Assembly: GCA_026168455.1 (NCBI GenBank)
Contig: CM047431.1
Location: 59,230,910-59,294,909, forward strand
Reading direction: 5' to 3'
Origin: Theocolax elegans
Taxonomy: Eukaryota; Arthropoda; Insecta; Hymenoptera; Cerocephalidae
DNA length: 64,000 bases
Position 1 is the stretch's first letter. Every line of letters begins with the position of its first letter. The notes beneath the pieces are model-generated. The model was not told where the DNA came from and did not search any database. It saw only the letters and a list, made by a program, of their open reading frames with translations. Shown piece after piece: positions 1 through 12,539 of this stretch. A program made the translations under genes and the position numbers.

Positions 1-484
1 GGGGGTATTTAATTCACATGCATTTTTACATGTATAAACACGTATAAACAAGCTAAGAAGTCCAACATTTCAAATTTTTAAATTTCGTGCCATAGCCGGG
101 GGGATTGAATTCAAATACATTTTTACACGTATAAACACGTATAAACTGGATTAGAAGTCCAAATTTTCAAATTTTTAGATTTCGTGCCATATCCGGGGGG
201 ATTGAATTCTCATGCATTTTTACACGTATAAACACGTATAAACGGGCTAAGAAGTCCAAATTTTCAAATTTTTAGATTTCGTGCCATAGCCGGGTGTATT
301 GAATCCACACGCATTTTTACACGTATAATCACGTATAAACAAGCAAAGAAGTTTAAATTTTCAAATTTTTAGATTTCGTTCCATAGCCGATGGGATAGAA
401 TTCACATGCATTTTTACATGTCTGATCGCGTATAAACCGGCTAAGAAGTCCAAATTTTCAAATTTTTAGATTTCGTTCCATAGC

Positions 485-1640
485 CGGGGGGATTGATTTT
501 AAATACATTTTTACACGTACAAACACGTTTAAACAAGCTAAGAAGTTCAAATTTTCAAATTTTAGATTACGTGCCACAGCCGGGGGATTGAATTCACACG
601 TATTTTTACACGTATAAGCACGTATATACCGGCTAAGAAGTCCAAATTTTGAAATTTTTAGATTTCGTTCCATAGCCGGGGGGATAGAAATCACATGCAT
701 TTTTACACGTATAAACACGTATAAACCGGCTAAGAAGTGCAAATTTTCACATTTTTAGATTTCGTGCCGTAGCCGGGTGTATTGAATTCACATGCATTTT
801 TACACATATAAACCGTATAAACCGGCTAAGAAGTGCAAATTTTCACATTTTTAGATTTCGTGCCGTAGCCGGGTGTATTGAATTCACATGCATTTTTACA
901 CATATAAACACGTATATACCCGCTAGGAAGTCCAAATTTTCAAATTTTTAGATTTCGTTCCATAGCCGGGGGGATTGAATTCAAATACATTTTTACACGT
1001 ACAAACACGTTTAAACAAGCTAAGAAGTTCAAATTTTCAAATTTTTAGATTCGTTCCATAGCCGGGGGGATTGATTTTAAATACATTTTTACACGTACAA
1101 ACACGTTTAAACAAGCTAAGAAGTTCAAATTTTCAAATTTTTAGATTACGTGCCACAGCCGGGGGGATTGAATTCACACGTATTTTTACACGTATAAGCA
1201 CGTATATACCGGCTAAGAAGTCCAAATTTTGAAATTTTTAGATTTCGTTCCATAGCCGGGGGGATAGAAATCACATGCATTTTTACACGTATAAACACGT
1301 ATAAACCGGCTAAGAAGTGCAAATTTTCACATTTTTAGATTTCGTGCCGTAGCCGGGTGTATTGAATTCACATGCATTTTTACACATATAAACACGTATA
1401 AACCGGCTAAGAAGTGCAAATTTTCACATTTTTAGATTCGTGCCGTAGCCGGGTGTATTGAATTCACATGCTTTTTACACATATAAACACGTATATACCC
1501 GCTAGGAAGTCCAAATTTTCAAATTTTTAGATTTCGTTCCATAGCCGGGGGGATTGATTTTAAATACATTTTTACACGTACAAACACGTTTAAACAAGCT
1601 AAGAAGTTCAAATTTTCAAATTTTTAGATTGCGTGCCATA
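485..1640 (+). repeat. HOR: 6-monomer unit, two copies
   Basis: The rare variant GTGCCACAGCC occurs at 571 and again at 1150, 579 bp apart (six monomers). It is followed both times by the same order of types: CACACG with TATAAGCACG, ATAGAAATCACATGC, then two CACATATAAACACG types. The copies differ by few substitutions and some one-base indels, so the duplication is recent. Confidence 0.8.
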
Positions 1641-2034
1641 GCCGGGGGGATTGAATTCTAATGAAATTTTACACGTATAAATACGTATAAACGGGCTAAG
1701 AAGTCCAAATTTTGAAATTTTTAGATTTCGTTCCATAGCCGGGGGGATAGAATCACATGCATTTTTACACGTATAAACACGTATAAACCGGCTAAGAAGT
1801 GCAAATTTTCACATTTTTAGATTTCGTGCCGTAGCCGGGGGGATTGATTTTAAATACATTTTTACACATATAAACACGTATAAACCGGCTAAGAAGTGCA
1901 AATTTTCACATTTTTAGATTTCGTGCCGTAGCCGGGTGTATTGAATTCACATGCATTTTTACACATAAAACACGTATATACCCGCTAAGAAGTCCAAATT
2001 TTCAAATTTTTAGATTTCGTTCCATAGCCGGGGG

Positions 2035-3480
2035 GATAGATTTTAAATACATTTTTACACGTACAAACACGTTTAAACAAGCTAAGAAGTTCAAATTTTC
2101 AAATTTTTAGATTACGTGCCATAGCCGGGGGGATTGAATTCACACTATTTTTACACGTATAAACACGTATAAACCGGCTAAGAATGCAAATTTTCACATT
2201 TTTAGATTTCGTGCCGTAGCCGGGTGTATTGAATTCAAATGCATTTTTACACGTACAAACACGTTTAAACAAGCTAAGAAGTTCAAATTTTCAAATTTTT
2301 AGATTACGTGCCATAGCCGGGGGGATTGAATTCTAATGAAATTTTACACGTATAAACACGTTTAAACAAGCTAAGAAGTTCAAATTTTCAAATTTTTAGA
2401 TTACGTGCCATAGCCGGGGGGATTGAATTCTAATGAAATTTTACACGTATAAATACGTATAAACGGGCTAAGAATCCAAATTTTCAAATTTTTAGATTTC
2501 GTTCCATAGCCGGGGGGATAGATTTTAAATACATTTTTACACGTACAAACACGTTTAAACAAGCTAAGAAGTTCAAATTTTCAAATTTTTAGATTACGTG
2601 CCATAGCCGGGGGGATTGATTCACACGTATTTTTACACGTATAAACACGTATAAACCGGCTAAGAAGTGCAAATTTTCACATTTTTAGATTTCGTGCCGT
2701 AGCCGGGTGTATTGAATTCAAATGCATTTTTACACGTACAAACACGTTTAAACAAGCTAAGAAGTTCAAATTTTCAAATTTTAGATTACGTGCCATAGCC
2801 GGGGGGATTGAATTCTAATGAAATTTTACACGTATAAACACGTTTAAACAAGCTAAGAAGTTCAAATTTCAAATTTTAGATTACGTGCCATAGCCGGGGG
2901 GATTGAATTCTAATGAAATTTTACACGTATAAATACGTATAAACGGGCTAAGAAGTCCAAATTTTCAAATTTTTAGATTTCGTTCCATAGCCGGGGGGAT
3001 AGATTTTAAATACATTTTTACACGTACAAACACGTTTAAACAAGCTAAGAAGTTCAAATTTTCAAATTTTTAGATTACGTGCCATAGCCGGGGGGATTGA
3101 ATTCACACGTATTTTACACGTATAAACACGTATAAACCGGCTAAGAAGTGCAAATTTCACATTTTAGATTTCGTGCCGTAGCCGGGTGTATTGAATTCAA
3201 ATGCATTTTTACACGTACAAACACGTTTAAACAAGCTAAGAAGTTCAAAATTTCAAATTTTTAGATTACGTGCCATAGCCGGGGGGATTGAATTCTAATG
3301 AAATTTTACACGTATAAACACGTTTAAACAAGCTAAGAAGTTCAAATTTTCAAATTTTTAGATTACGTGCCATAGCCGGGGGGATTGAATTCTAATGAAA
3401 TTTTACACGTATAAATACGTATAAACGGGCTAAGAAGTCCAAATTTTGAAATTTTTAGATTTCGTTCCATAGCCGGGGGG
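2035..3480 (+). repeat. HOR: 5-monomer unit, three copies (~483 bp)
   Basis: The marker GAATTCAAATGCATTTTTAC starts at 2231, 2714 and 3193, giving spacings of 483 and 479 bp (5 x 97 = 485 less small deletions). Each unit contains a hybrid monomer whose left half is the TTCTAATGAAATTTTACACG type and whose right half is the CACGTTTAAACAAGC type. This hybrid points to recombination inside a monomer before the unit was amplified. Confidence 0.85.
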
Positions 3481-4814
3481 ATAGAAATCACATGCATTTT
3501 TACACGTATAAACACGTATAAACCGGCTAAGAAGTCCAAATTTTCAAATTTTTAGATTTCGTTCCATAGCCGGGGGGATTGATTTTAAATACATTTTACA
3601 CGTACAAACACGTTTAAACAAGCTAAGAAGTTCAAATTTTCAAATTTTTAGATTACGTGCCATAGCCAGGTGTATTGAATTCACACGTATTTTTACACGT
3701 ATAAACACGTATAAACAAGCTGAGAAGTCCAAATTTTCAAATTTTTAGATTTCGTTCCATAGCCGGGGGGATTGATATCACATGCATTTTTACATGTACA
3801 AACACGTAAAAACCGGGTTAGAAGTCCAAATTTTCAAATTTCTACATATCGTTCTATAGCCAGGGGTATTTAATTCACATTCATTTTTACACATATAAAC
3901 ATGTATATACTCGCTAAGAAGTCCAAATTTTCAAATTTTTAGACTTCGTTCCATAGCCGGGGGATTGATTTTAAATACATTTTTACACGTACAAACACGT
4001 TTAAACAAGCTAAGAAGTTCAAATTTTCAAATTTTTAGATTACGTGCCATAGTAGGGGGGATTGAATTCTAATGATATTTTACACGTATAACCACGTATA
4101 ACCGGGCTAAGAAGACCAAATTTTCAAATTTTAGATTTTGTGCCATAGCCGGTGGGATTAAATTCAAATACATTTTTGCACGTATAGACACGTATAAAGC
4201 GGGTTAGAAGTCCAAATTTCAAATTTTTAGATATCGTTCCATAGCCGGAGGGATTGAATTCAAATACATTTTTACACGTACAAACACGTATAAACGAGCT
4301 AAAAAGTCTAAATATTCAAATTTTTAGATTTCGTTCCATAGCAGGGGTGATTGAATTTAAATGAATTTTACACGAACATACACTTATAAACCAGCTATGA
4401 AGTCCAAATTTTCAAATTTTTAGATTTCGTGCCATAGCCGGGGGTTTGAATTCACATGCATTTTTACACGTATAAACACGTATAAGCCGGCTAAGAAGTC
4501 CAAATTTTGAAATTTTTAGATTTCGTTCCATAGCCGGGGGGATTGAATTTAAATACATTTTTACACATACAAACACGTTTAAACAACCTGCGAAGTTCAA
4601 ATTTTCAAATTTTTAGATTACGTGCCTTAGCCGGGGGGATTGAATTCTAATGATATTTTACACGTATAAACAGGTATATACGGGCAAAGAAGTTCAAATT
4701 TTCAAATTTTTAGATTTCGTTCCACAGCCGGGGGGATAGAAATCACATGCATTTTTACACGTATAAACACGTATAAACCGGGTTAGAAGTCCAAATTTTC
4801 AAATTTTTTAGATT

Positions 4815-7800
4815 TCGTTCCATAGCAGGGGGGATTGAATTCAAATGGAATTTTACACGTACATACACTTATAAACCAGCTATGAAGTCCAATTTTTCAA
4901 ATTTTTAGATTTTGTGCCATAGCCGGGGGGATTGAATTCACATGCGTTTTTACATGTACAAACACGTAAAAACCGGGTTAGAAGTCCAAATTTTCAAATT
5001 TCTACATATCGTTCCATAGCCAGGGGTATTTAATTCACATGCATTTTTACATGTATGATCACGTATAAACCGGCTTAGAAGTCCAAATTTTCAAATTTTT
5101 AGATTTCGTTCCATAGCCGGGGGTATTTAATTCACATGCATTTTTACATGTATAAACACGTATAACCTGCTTAGAAGCCGAAATTTGGAAATTGTTAGAT
5201 TTCGCTCCACAGCCGGAGGGATTGAATTCACATGCATTTTTACACGTATAAACACATATACACCGGCTAAGAAGTCCAAATTTTCAAATTTTTAGATTTC
5301 GTTCCATAGCCGGGGGGATTGAATTCACATGCATTTTTACATGTACAAACACGTAAAACCGGGTTAGAAATCCAAATTTTCAAATTTCTACATATCGTTC
5401 TATAGCCAGGGGTATTTAATTCACATGCATTTTTACACGTATAAACACGTATACACCGTCTAAGAAGTCCAACTTTCAAATTTTAAATTTCGTGCCATAG
5501 CCGGGGGGATTGAATTCAAATACATTTTTACACGTATAAACACGTATAAACTGGGTTAGAAGTCCAAATTTTCAAATTTTTAGATTTCGCTCCATAGCCG
5601 GGGGGATTGAATTCAAATACATTTTTACACGTACAAACACGTATAAACGAGCTAAAAAGTCTAAATATTCAAATTTTTAGATTTCGTTCCATAGCAGCGG
5701 GGATTGAATTTAAATGAGATTGTACACGTACATACACTTATAAACCAGCTATGAGGTCCAAATTTTCAAATTTTTAGATTTCGTGCCATAGCCGGGGGGA
5801 TTGAATTCACATGCATTTTTACACGTATAAACACGTATAAACTGGGTTAGAAGTCCAAATTTTCAAATTTTTAGATTTCGTTCCATAGCCGGGGGGATTG
5901 AATTTAAATACATTTTTACACGTACAAACACGTTAAAACAAGCTAAGAAGTTCAAATTTTCAATTTTTTAGATTACGTGCCGTAGCCGGGTGTATTCAAT
6001 TCACATGCAATTTTACACGTATAAACACGTATAAACCGGCTAAGAAGTCCAAATTTTCAAATTTTAGATTTCGATCCATAGCAGGGGGGATTGAATTCAA
6101 ATGAAATTTCACTCGTACATACACTTATAAACCAGCTATGAAGTCCAACTTTTCAAATTTTTAAATTTCGTGCCATAGCCGGGGGGATTGAATTCAAATA
6201 CATTTTTACACGTGTTTGACACGTATAAACCGGGTTAGAAGTACAAATATTCAAATTTTTTAGATTTCGTTCCACAGTAGGGGGGATTGATTTTAAATAC
6301 ATTTTACACGTACAAACACGTTTAAACAAGCTAAGAAGTTTCAAATTTTCAATTTTTAGATTACGTGCCATAGCCGGGGGATTGAATTCTAATGAAATTT
6401 TACACGTATAAACAGGTATAAACGGGCTAAGAAGTCCAAATTTTCAAATTTTTAGATTTCGTTCCACAGCCGGGGGATAGAAATGACATGCATTTTTACA
6501 CTTATAAACACGTATAAACCGGCTAAGAAGTCCAAATTTTCAAATTTTTAGATTTCGTTCCATAGCCGGGGGGATTGAATTTACATACATTTTTACACGT
6601 ACAAACACGTTTAAACAAGCTAAGAAGTACAAATTTTCAAATTTTAAGATTTCGTGCCATATCCGGGGGGATTGAATTCTCATGCATTTTTACACGTATA
6701 AAACACGTATAAAACGGGCTAAGAAGTCCAAATTTTCAAATTTTTAGATTTCGTGCCATAGCCGGGTGTATTGAATCCACACGCATTTTACACGTATAAA
6801 CACGTATAAACAAGCAAAGAAGTTTAAATTTTCAAATTTTTAGATTTCGTTCCATAGCCGATGGGATAGAATTCACATGCATTTTTACATGTCAGATCGC
6901 GTATAAACCGGCTAAGAAGTCCAAATTTTCAAATTTTTAGATTTCGTTCCATAGCCGGGGGATTGATTTTAAATACATTTTTACACGTACAAACACGTTT
7001 AAACAAGCTAAGAATTTCTAATTTTCAAATTTTTAGATTACGTGCTATAGCCGGGGGGATTGAATTCACACGTATTTTACACGTATAAGCACGTATATAC
7101 CGGCTAAGAAGTCCAAATTTTCAAATTTTTAGATTTCGTTCCATAGCCGGGGGGATTGAATTCTAATGAAATTTACACGTATAAATACGTATAAACGGGC
7201 TAAGAAGTCCAAATTTTGAAATTTTTAGATTTCGTTCCATAGCCGGGGGGATAGAAATCACATGCATTTTTACACGTATAAACACGTATAAACCGGCTAA
7301 GAAGTGCAAATTTTCACATTTTTAGATTTCGTGCCGTAGCCGGGTGTATTGAATTCACATGCATTTTTACACATATAAACACGTATAAACCGGCTAAGAA
7401 GTGCAAATTTTCACATTTTTAGATTTCGTGCCGTAGCCGGGTGTATTGAATTCACATGCATTTTTACACATATAAACACGTATATACCCGCTAAGAAGTC
7501 CAAATTTTCAAATTTTTAGATTTCGTTCCATAGCCGGGGGGATTGATTTTAAATACATTTTTACACGTACAAACACGTTTAAACAAGCTAAGAAGTTCAA
7601 ATTTTCAAATTTTTAGATTACGTGCCATAGCCGGGGGGATTGAATTCTAATGAAATTTTACACGTATAAATACGTATAAACGGGCTAAGAAGTCCAAAAT
7701 TTGAAATTTTAGATTTCGTTCCATAGCCGGGGGGATAGAAATCACATGCATTTTTACACGTATAAAACACGTATAAACCGGCTAAGAAGTGCAAATTTTC

Positions 7801-10800
7801 ACATTTTAGATTTCGTGCCGTAGCCGGAGGGATTGATTTTAAATACATTTTTACACATATAAACACGTATAAATCGGCTAAGAAGTGCAAATTTTCACAT
7901 TTTTAGATTTCGTGCCGTAGCCGGGTGTATTGAATTCACATGCATTTTTACACATATAAACACGTATATACCCGCTAAGAAGTCCAAATTTTCAAATTTT
8001 TAGATTTCGTTCCATAGCAGGGGGGATTGAATTCAAATGGAATTTTACACGTACATACACTTATAAACCAGCTATGAAGTCCAATTTTTCAAATTTTTAG
8101 ATTTTGTGCCATAGGCCGGGGGGATTGAATTCACATGCGTTTTTACATGTACAAACACGTAAAAACCGGGTTAGAAGTCCAAATTTCAAATTTCTACATA
8201 TCGTTCCATAGCCAGGGGTATTTAATTCACATGCATTTTTACATGTATGATCACGTATAAACCGGCTTAGAAGTCCAAATTTTCAAATTTTTAGATTTCG
8301 TTCCATAGCCGGGGGTATTTAATTCACATGCATTTTTACATGTATAAACACGTATAACCTGCTTAGAAGCCGAAATTTGGAAATTGTTAGATTTCGCTCC
8401 ACAGCCGGAGGGATTGAATTCACATGCATTTTTACACGTATAAACACATATACACCGGCTAAGAAGTCCAAATTTTCAAATTTTTAGATTTCGTTCCATA
8501 GCCGGGGGGATTGAATTCACATGCATTTTTACATGTACAAACACGTAAAACCGGGTTAGAAATCCAAATTTTCAAATTTCTACATATCGTTCTATAGCCA
8601 GGGGTATTTAATTCACATGCATTTTTACACGTATAAACACGTATACACCGTCTAAGAAGTCCAACTTTTCAAATTTTTAAATTTCGTGCCATAGCCGGGG
8701 GGATTGAATTCAAATACATTTTTACACGTATAAACACGTATAAACTGGGTTAGAAGTCCAAATTTTCAAATTTTTAGATTTCGCTCCATAGCCGGGGGGA
8801 TTGAATTCAAATACATTTTTACACGTACAAACACGTATAAACGAGCTAAAAAGTCTAAATATTCAAATTTTTAGATTTCGTTCCATAGCAGCGGGGATTG
8901 AATTTAAATGAGATTGTACACGTACATACACTTATAAACCAGCTATGAGGTCCAAATTTTCAAATTTTTAGATTTCGTGCCATAGCCGGGGGGATTGAAT
9001 TCACATGCATTTTTACACGTATAAACACGTATAAACTGGGTTAGAAGTCCAAATTTTCAAATTTTTAGATTTCGTTCCATAGCCGGGGGGATTGAATTTA
9101 AATACATTTTTACACGTACAAACACGTTAAAACAAGCTAAGAAGTTCAAATTTTCAATTTTTTAGATTACGTGCCGTAGCCGGGTGTATTCAATTCACAT
9201 GCAATTTTACACGTATAAACACGTATAAACCGGCTAAGAAGTCCAAATTTTCAAATTTTTAGATTTCGATCCATAGCAGGGGGGATTGAATTCAAATGAA
9301 ATTTCACTCGTACATACACTTATAAACCAGCTATGAAGTCCAACTTTTCAAATTTTTAAATTTCGTGCCATAGCCGGGGGGATTGAATTCAAATACATTT
9401 TTACACGTGTTGACACGTATAAACCGGGTTAGAAGTACAAATATTCAAATTTTTTAGATTTCGTTCCACAGTAGGGGGGATTGATTTTAAATACATTTTT
9501 ACACGTACAAACACGTTTAAACAAGCTAAGAAGTTCAAATTTTCAAATTTTTAGATTACGTGCCATAGCCGGGGGGATTGAATTCTAATGAAATTTTACA
9601 CGTATAAACAGGTATAAACGGGCTAAGAAGTCCAAATTTTCAAATTTTTAGATTTCGTTCCACAGCCGGGGGGATAGAAATGACATGCATTTTTACACTT
9701 ATAAACACGTATAAACCGGCTAAGAAGTCCAAATTTTCAAATTTTTAGATTTCGTTCCATAGCCGGGGGGATTGAATTTACATACATTTTTACACGTACA
9801 AACACGTTTAAACAAGCTAAGAAGTACAAATTTTCAAATTTTAAGATTTCGTGCCATATCCGGGGGGATTGAATTCTCATGCATTTTTACACGTATAAAC
9901 ACGTATAAACGGGCTAAGAAGTCCAAATTTTCAAATTTTTAGATTTCGTGCCATAGCCGGGTGTATTGAATCCACACGCATTTTTACACGTATAAACACG
10001 TATAAACAAGCAAAGAAGTTTAAATTTTCAAATTTTTAGATTTCGTTCCATAGCCGATGGGATAGAATTCACATGCATTTTTACATGTCAGATCGCGTAT
10101 AAACCGGCTAAGAAGTCCAAATTTTCAAATTTTTAGATTTCGTTCCATAGCCGGGGGGATTGATTTTAAATACATTTTTACACGTACAAACACGTTTAAA
10201 CAAGCTAAGAATTTCTAATTTTCAAATTTTTAGATTACGTGCTATAGCCGGGGGGATTGAATTCACACGTATTTTTACACGTATAAGCACGTATATACCG
10301 GCTAAGAAGTCCAAATTTTCAAATTTTTAGATTTCGTTCCATAGCCGGGGGGATTGAATTCTAATGAAATTTTACACGTATAAATACGTATAAACGGGCT
10401 AAGAAGTCCAAATTTTGAAATTTTTAGATTTCGTTCCATAGCCGGGGGGATAGAAATCACATGCATTTTTACACGTATAAACACGTATAAACCGGCTAAG
10501 AAGTGCAAATTTTCACATTTTTAGATTTCGTGCCGTAGCCGGGTGTATTGAATTCACATGCATTTTTACACATATAAACACGTATAAACCGGCTAAGAAG
10601 TGCAAATTTTCACATTTTTAGATTTCGTGCCGTAGCCGGGTGTATTGAATTCACATGCATTTTTACACATATAAACACGTATATACCCGCTAAGAAGTCC
10701 AAATTTTCAAATTTTTAGATTTCGTTCCATAGCCGGGGGGATTGATTTTAAATACATTTTTACACGTACAAACACGTTTAAACAAGCTAAGAAGTTCAAA

Positions 10801-11205
10801 TTTTCAAATTTTTAGATTACGTGCCATAGCCGGGGGGATTGAATTCTAATGAAATTTTACACGTATAAATACGTATAAACGGGCTAAGAAGTCCAAAATT
10901 TGAAATTTTTAGATTTCGTTCCATAGCCGGGGGGATAGAAATCACATGCATTTTTACACGTATAAACACGTATAAACCGGCTAAGAAGTGCAAATTTTCA
11001 CATTTTTAGATTTCGTGCCGTAGCCGGAGGGATTGATTTTAAATACATTTTTACACATATAAACACGTATAAATCGGCTAAGAAGTGCAAATTTTCACAT
11101 TTTTAGATTTCGTGCCGTAGCCGGGTGTATTGAATTCACATGCATTTTTACACATATAAACACGTATATACCCGCTAAGAAGTCCAAATTTTCAAATTTT
11201 TAGAT
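4815..11205 (+). repeat. HOR: ~3.2-kb (33-monomer) unit, two tandem copies
   Basis: The first copy runs about 4815-8010 and the second 8011-11205. Matched markers are: AGAAGCCGAAATTTGG at about 5173 and 8365 (shift 3192); CATATCCGGGGGG at 6657 and 9855 (3198); and ATAAATCGGCTAAG at about 7869 and 11069 (3200). Both copies begin with a TAGCAGGGGGG monomer carrying TTCAAATGGAATTTTAC. The copies are nearly identical apart from scattered one-base indels, mostly deletions in the first copy. Confidence 0.85.
8994..9090 (+). repeat. Representative 97-bp satellite monomer
   Basis: A clean example for describing monomer anatomy. In order it holds: ATTGAATTC with an EcoRI site; an ACATGCAT segment; TTTTTACAC; a perfect 10-bp direct duplication ACGTATAAAC ACGTATAAAC; the most variable stretch (here TGGGTTAGAAG, elsewhere CGGCTAAGAAG or AAGCTAAGAAG); two adjacent A/T runs AAATTTTC AAATTTTT; and the conserved block TTTCGTTCCATAGCCGGGG, followed by GGATTGA. 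The 10-bp duplication and phased A/T runs are about one helical turn apart, as in many curved satellites. Curvature is inferred, not measured. Confidence 0.9.
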
Positions 11206-12539
11206 TTCGTTCCATAACCGGGGGGATAGATTTTAAATACATTTTTACACGAACAAACACGTTTAAACAAGCTAAGAAGTTCAAATTTTCAAATTTTTAG
11301 ATTACGTGCCATAGCCGGGGGATTGAATTCACACGTATTTTTACACGTATAAACACGTATAAACCGGCTAAGAAGTGCAAATTTTCACATTTTTAGATTT
11401 CGTGCCGTAGCCGGGTGTATTGAATTCACATGCATTTTTACACATATAAACACGTATAAACCCGCTAAGAAGTCCAAATTTTCAAATTTTTAGATTTCGT
11501 TCCATGGCCGGGGGGATTGATTTTAAATACATTTTTACACGTACAAACACGTTTAAACAAGCTAAGAAGTTCAAATTTTCAAATTTTTAGATTACGTGCC
11601 ATAGCCGGGGGGATTGAATTCTAATGAAATTTTACACGTATAAATACGTATAAACGGGCTAAGAAGTCCAAATTTTGAAATTTTTAGATTTCGTTCCATA
11701 GCCGGGGGGATAGAAATCACATGCATTTTTACACGTATAAACACGTATAAACCGGCTAAGAAGTCCAAATTTTCAAATTTTTAGATTTCGTTCCATAGCC
11801 GGGGGGATTGATTTTAAATACATTTTTACACGTACAAACACGTTTAAACAAGCTAAGAAGTTCAAATTTTCAAATTTTTAGATTACGTGCCATAGCCGGG
11901 TGTATTGAATTCACACGTATTTTTACACGTATAAACACGTATAAACAAGCTGAGAAGTCCAAATTTTCAAATTTTTAGATTTCGTTCCATAGCCGGGGGG
12001 ATTGATATCACATGCATTTTTACATGTACAAACACGTAAAAACCGGGTTAGAAGTCCAAATTTTCAAATTTCTACATATCGTTCTATAGCCAGGGGTATT
12101 TAATTCACATTCATTTTTACACATATAAACACGTATATACCCGCTAAGAAGTCCAAATTTTCAAATTTTTAGATTTCGTTCCATAGCCGGGTGTATTGAA
12201 TTCACACGTATTTTTACACGTATAAACACGTATAAACCGGCTAAGAAGTTCAAATTTTCAATTTTTTAGATTACGTGCCATAGCCGGGTGTATTCAATTC
12301 ACATGCAATTTTACACATATAAACACGTATAAACCGGCTAAGAAGTCCAAATTTTCAAATTTTTAGATTACGTTCCATAGCAGGGGGGATTGAATTCAAA
12401 TGAAATTTCACTCGTACATACACTTATAAACCAGCTATGAAGTCCAAATTTTCAAATTTTTAGATTTCGTGCCATAGCCGGGGGGATTGAATTCTCATGC
12501 ATTTTTACACGTATAAACACGTATAAACAAGCAAAGAAG

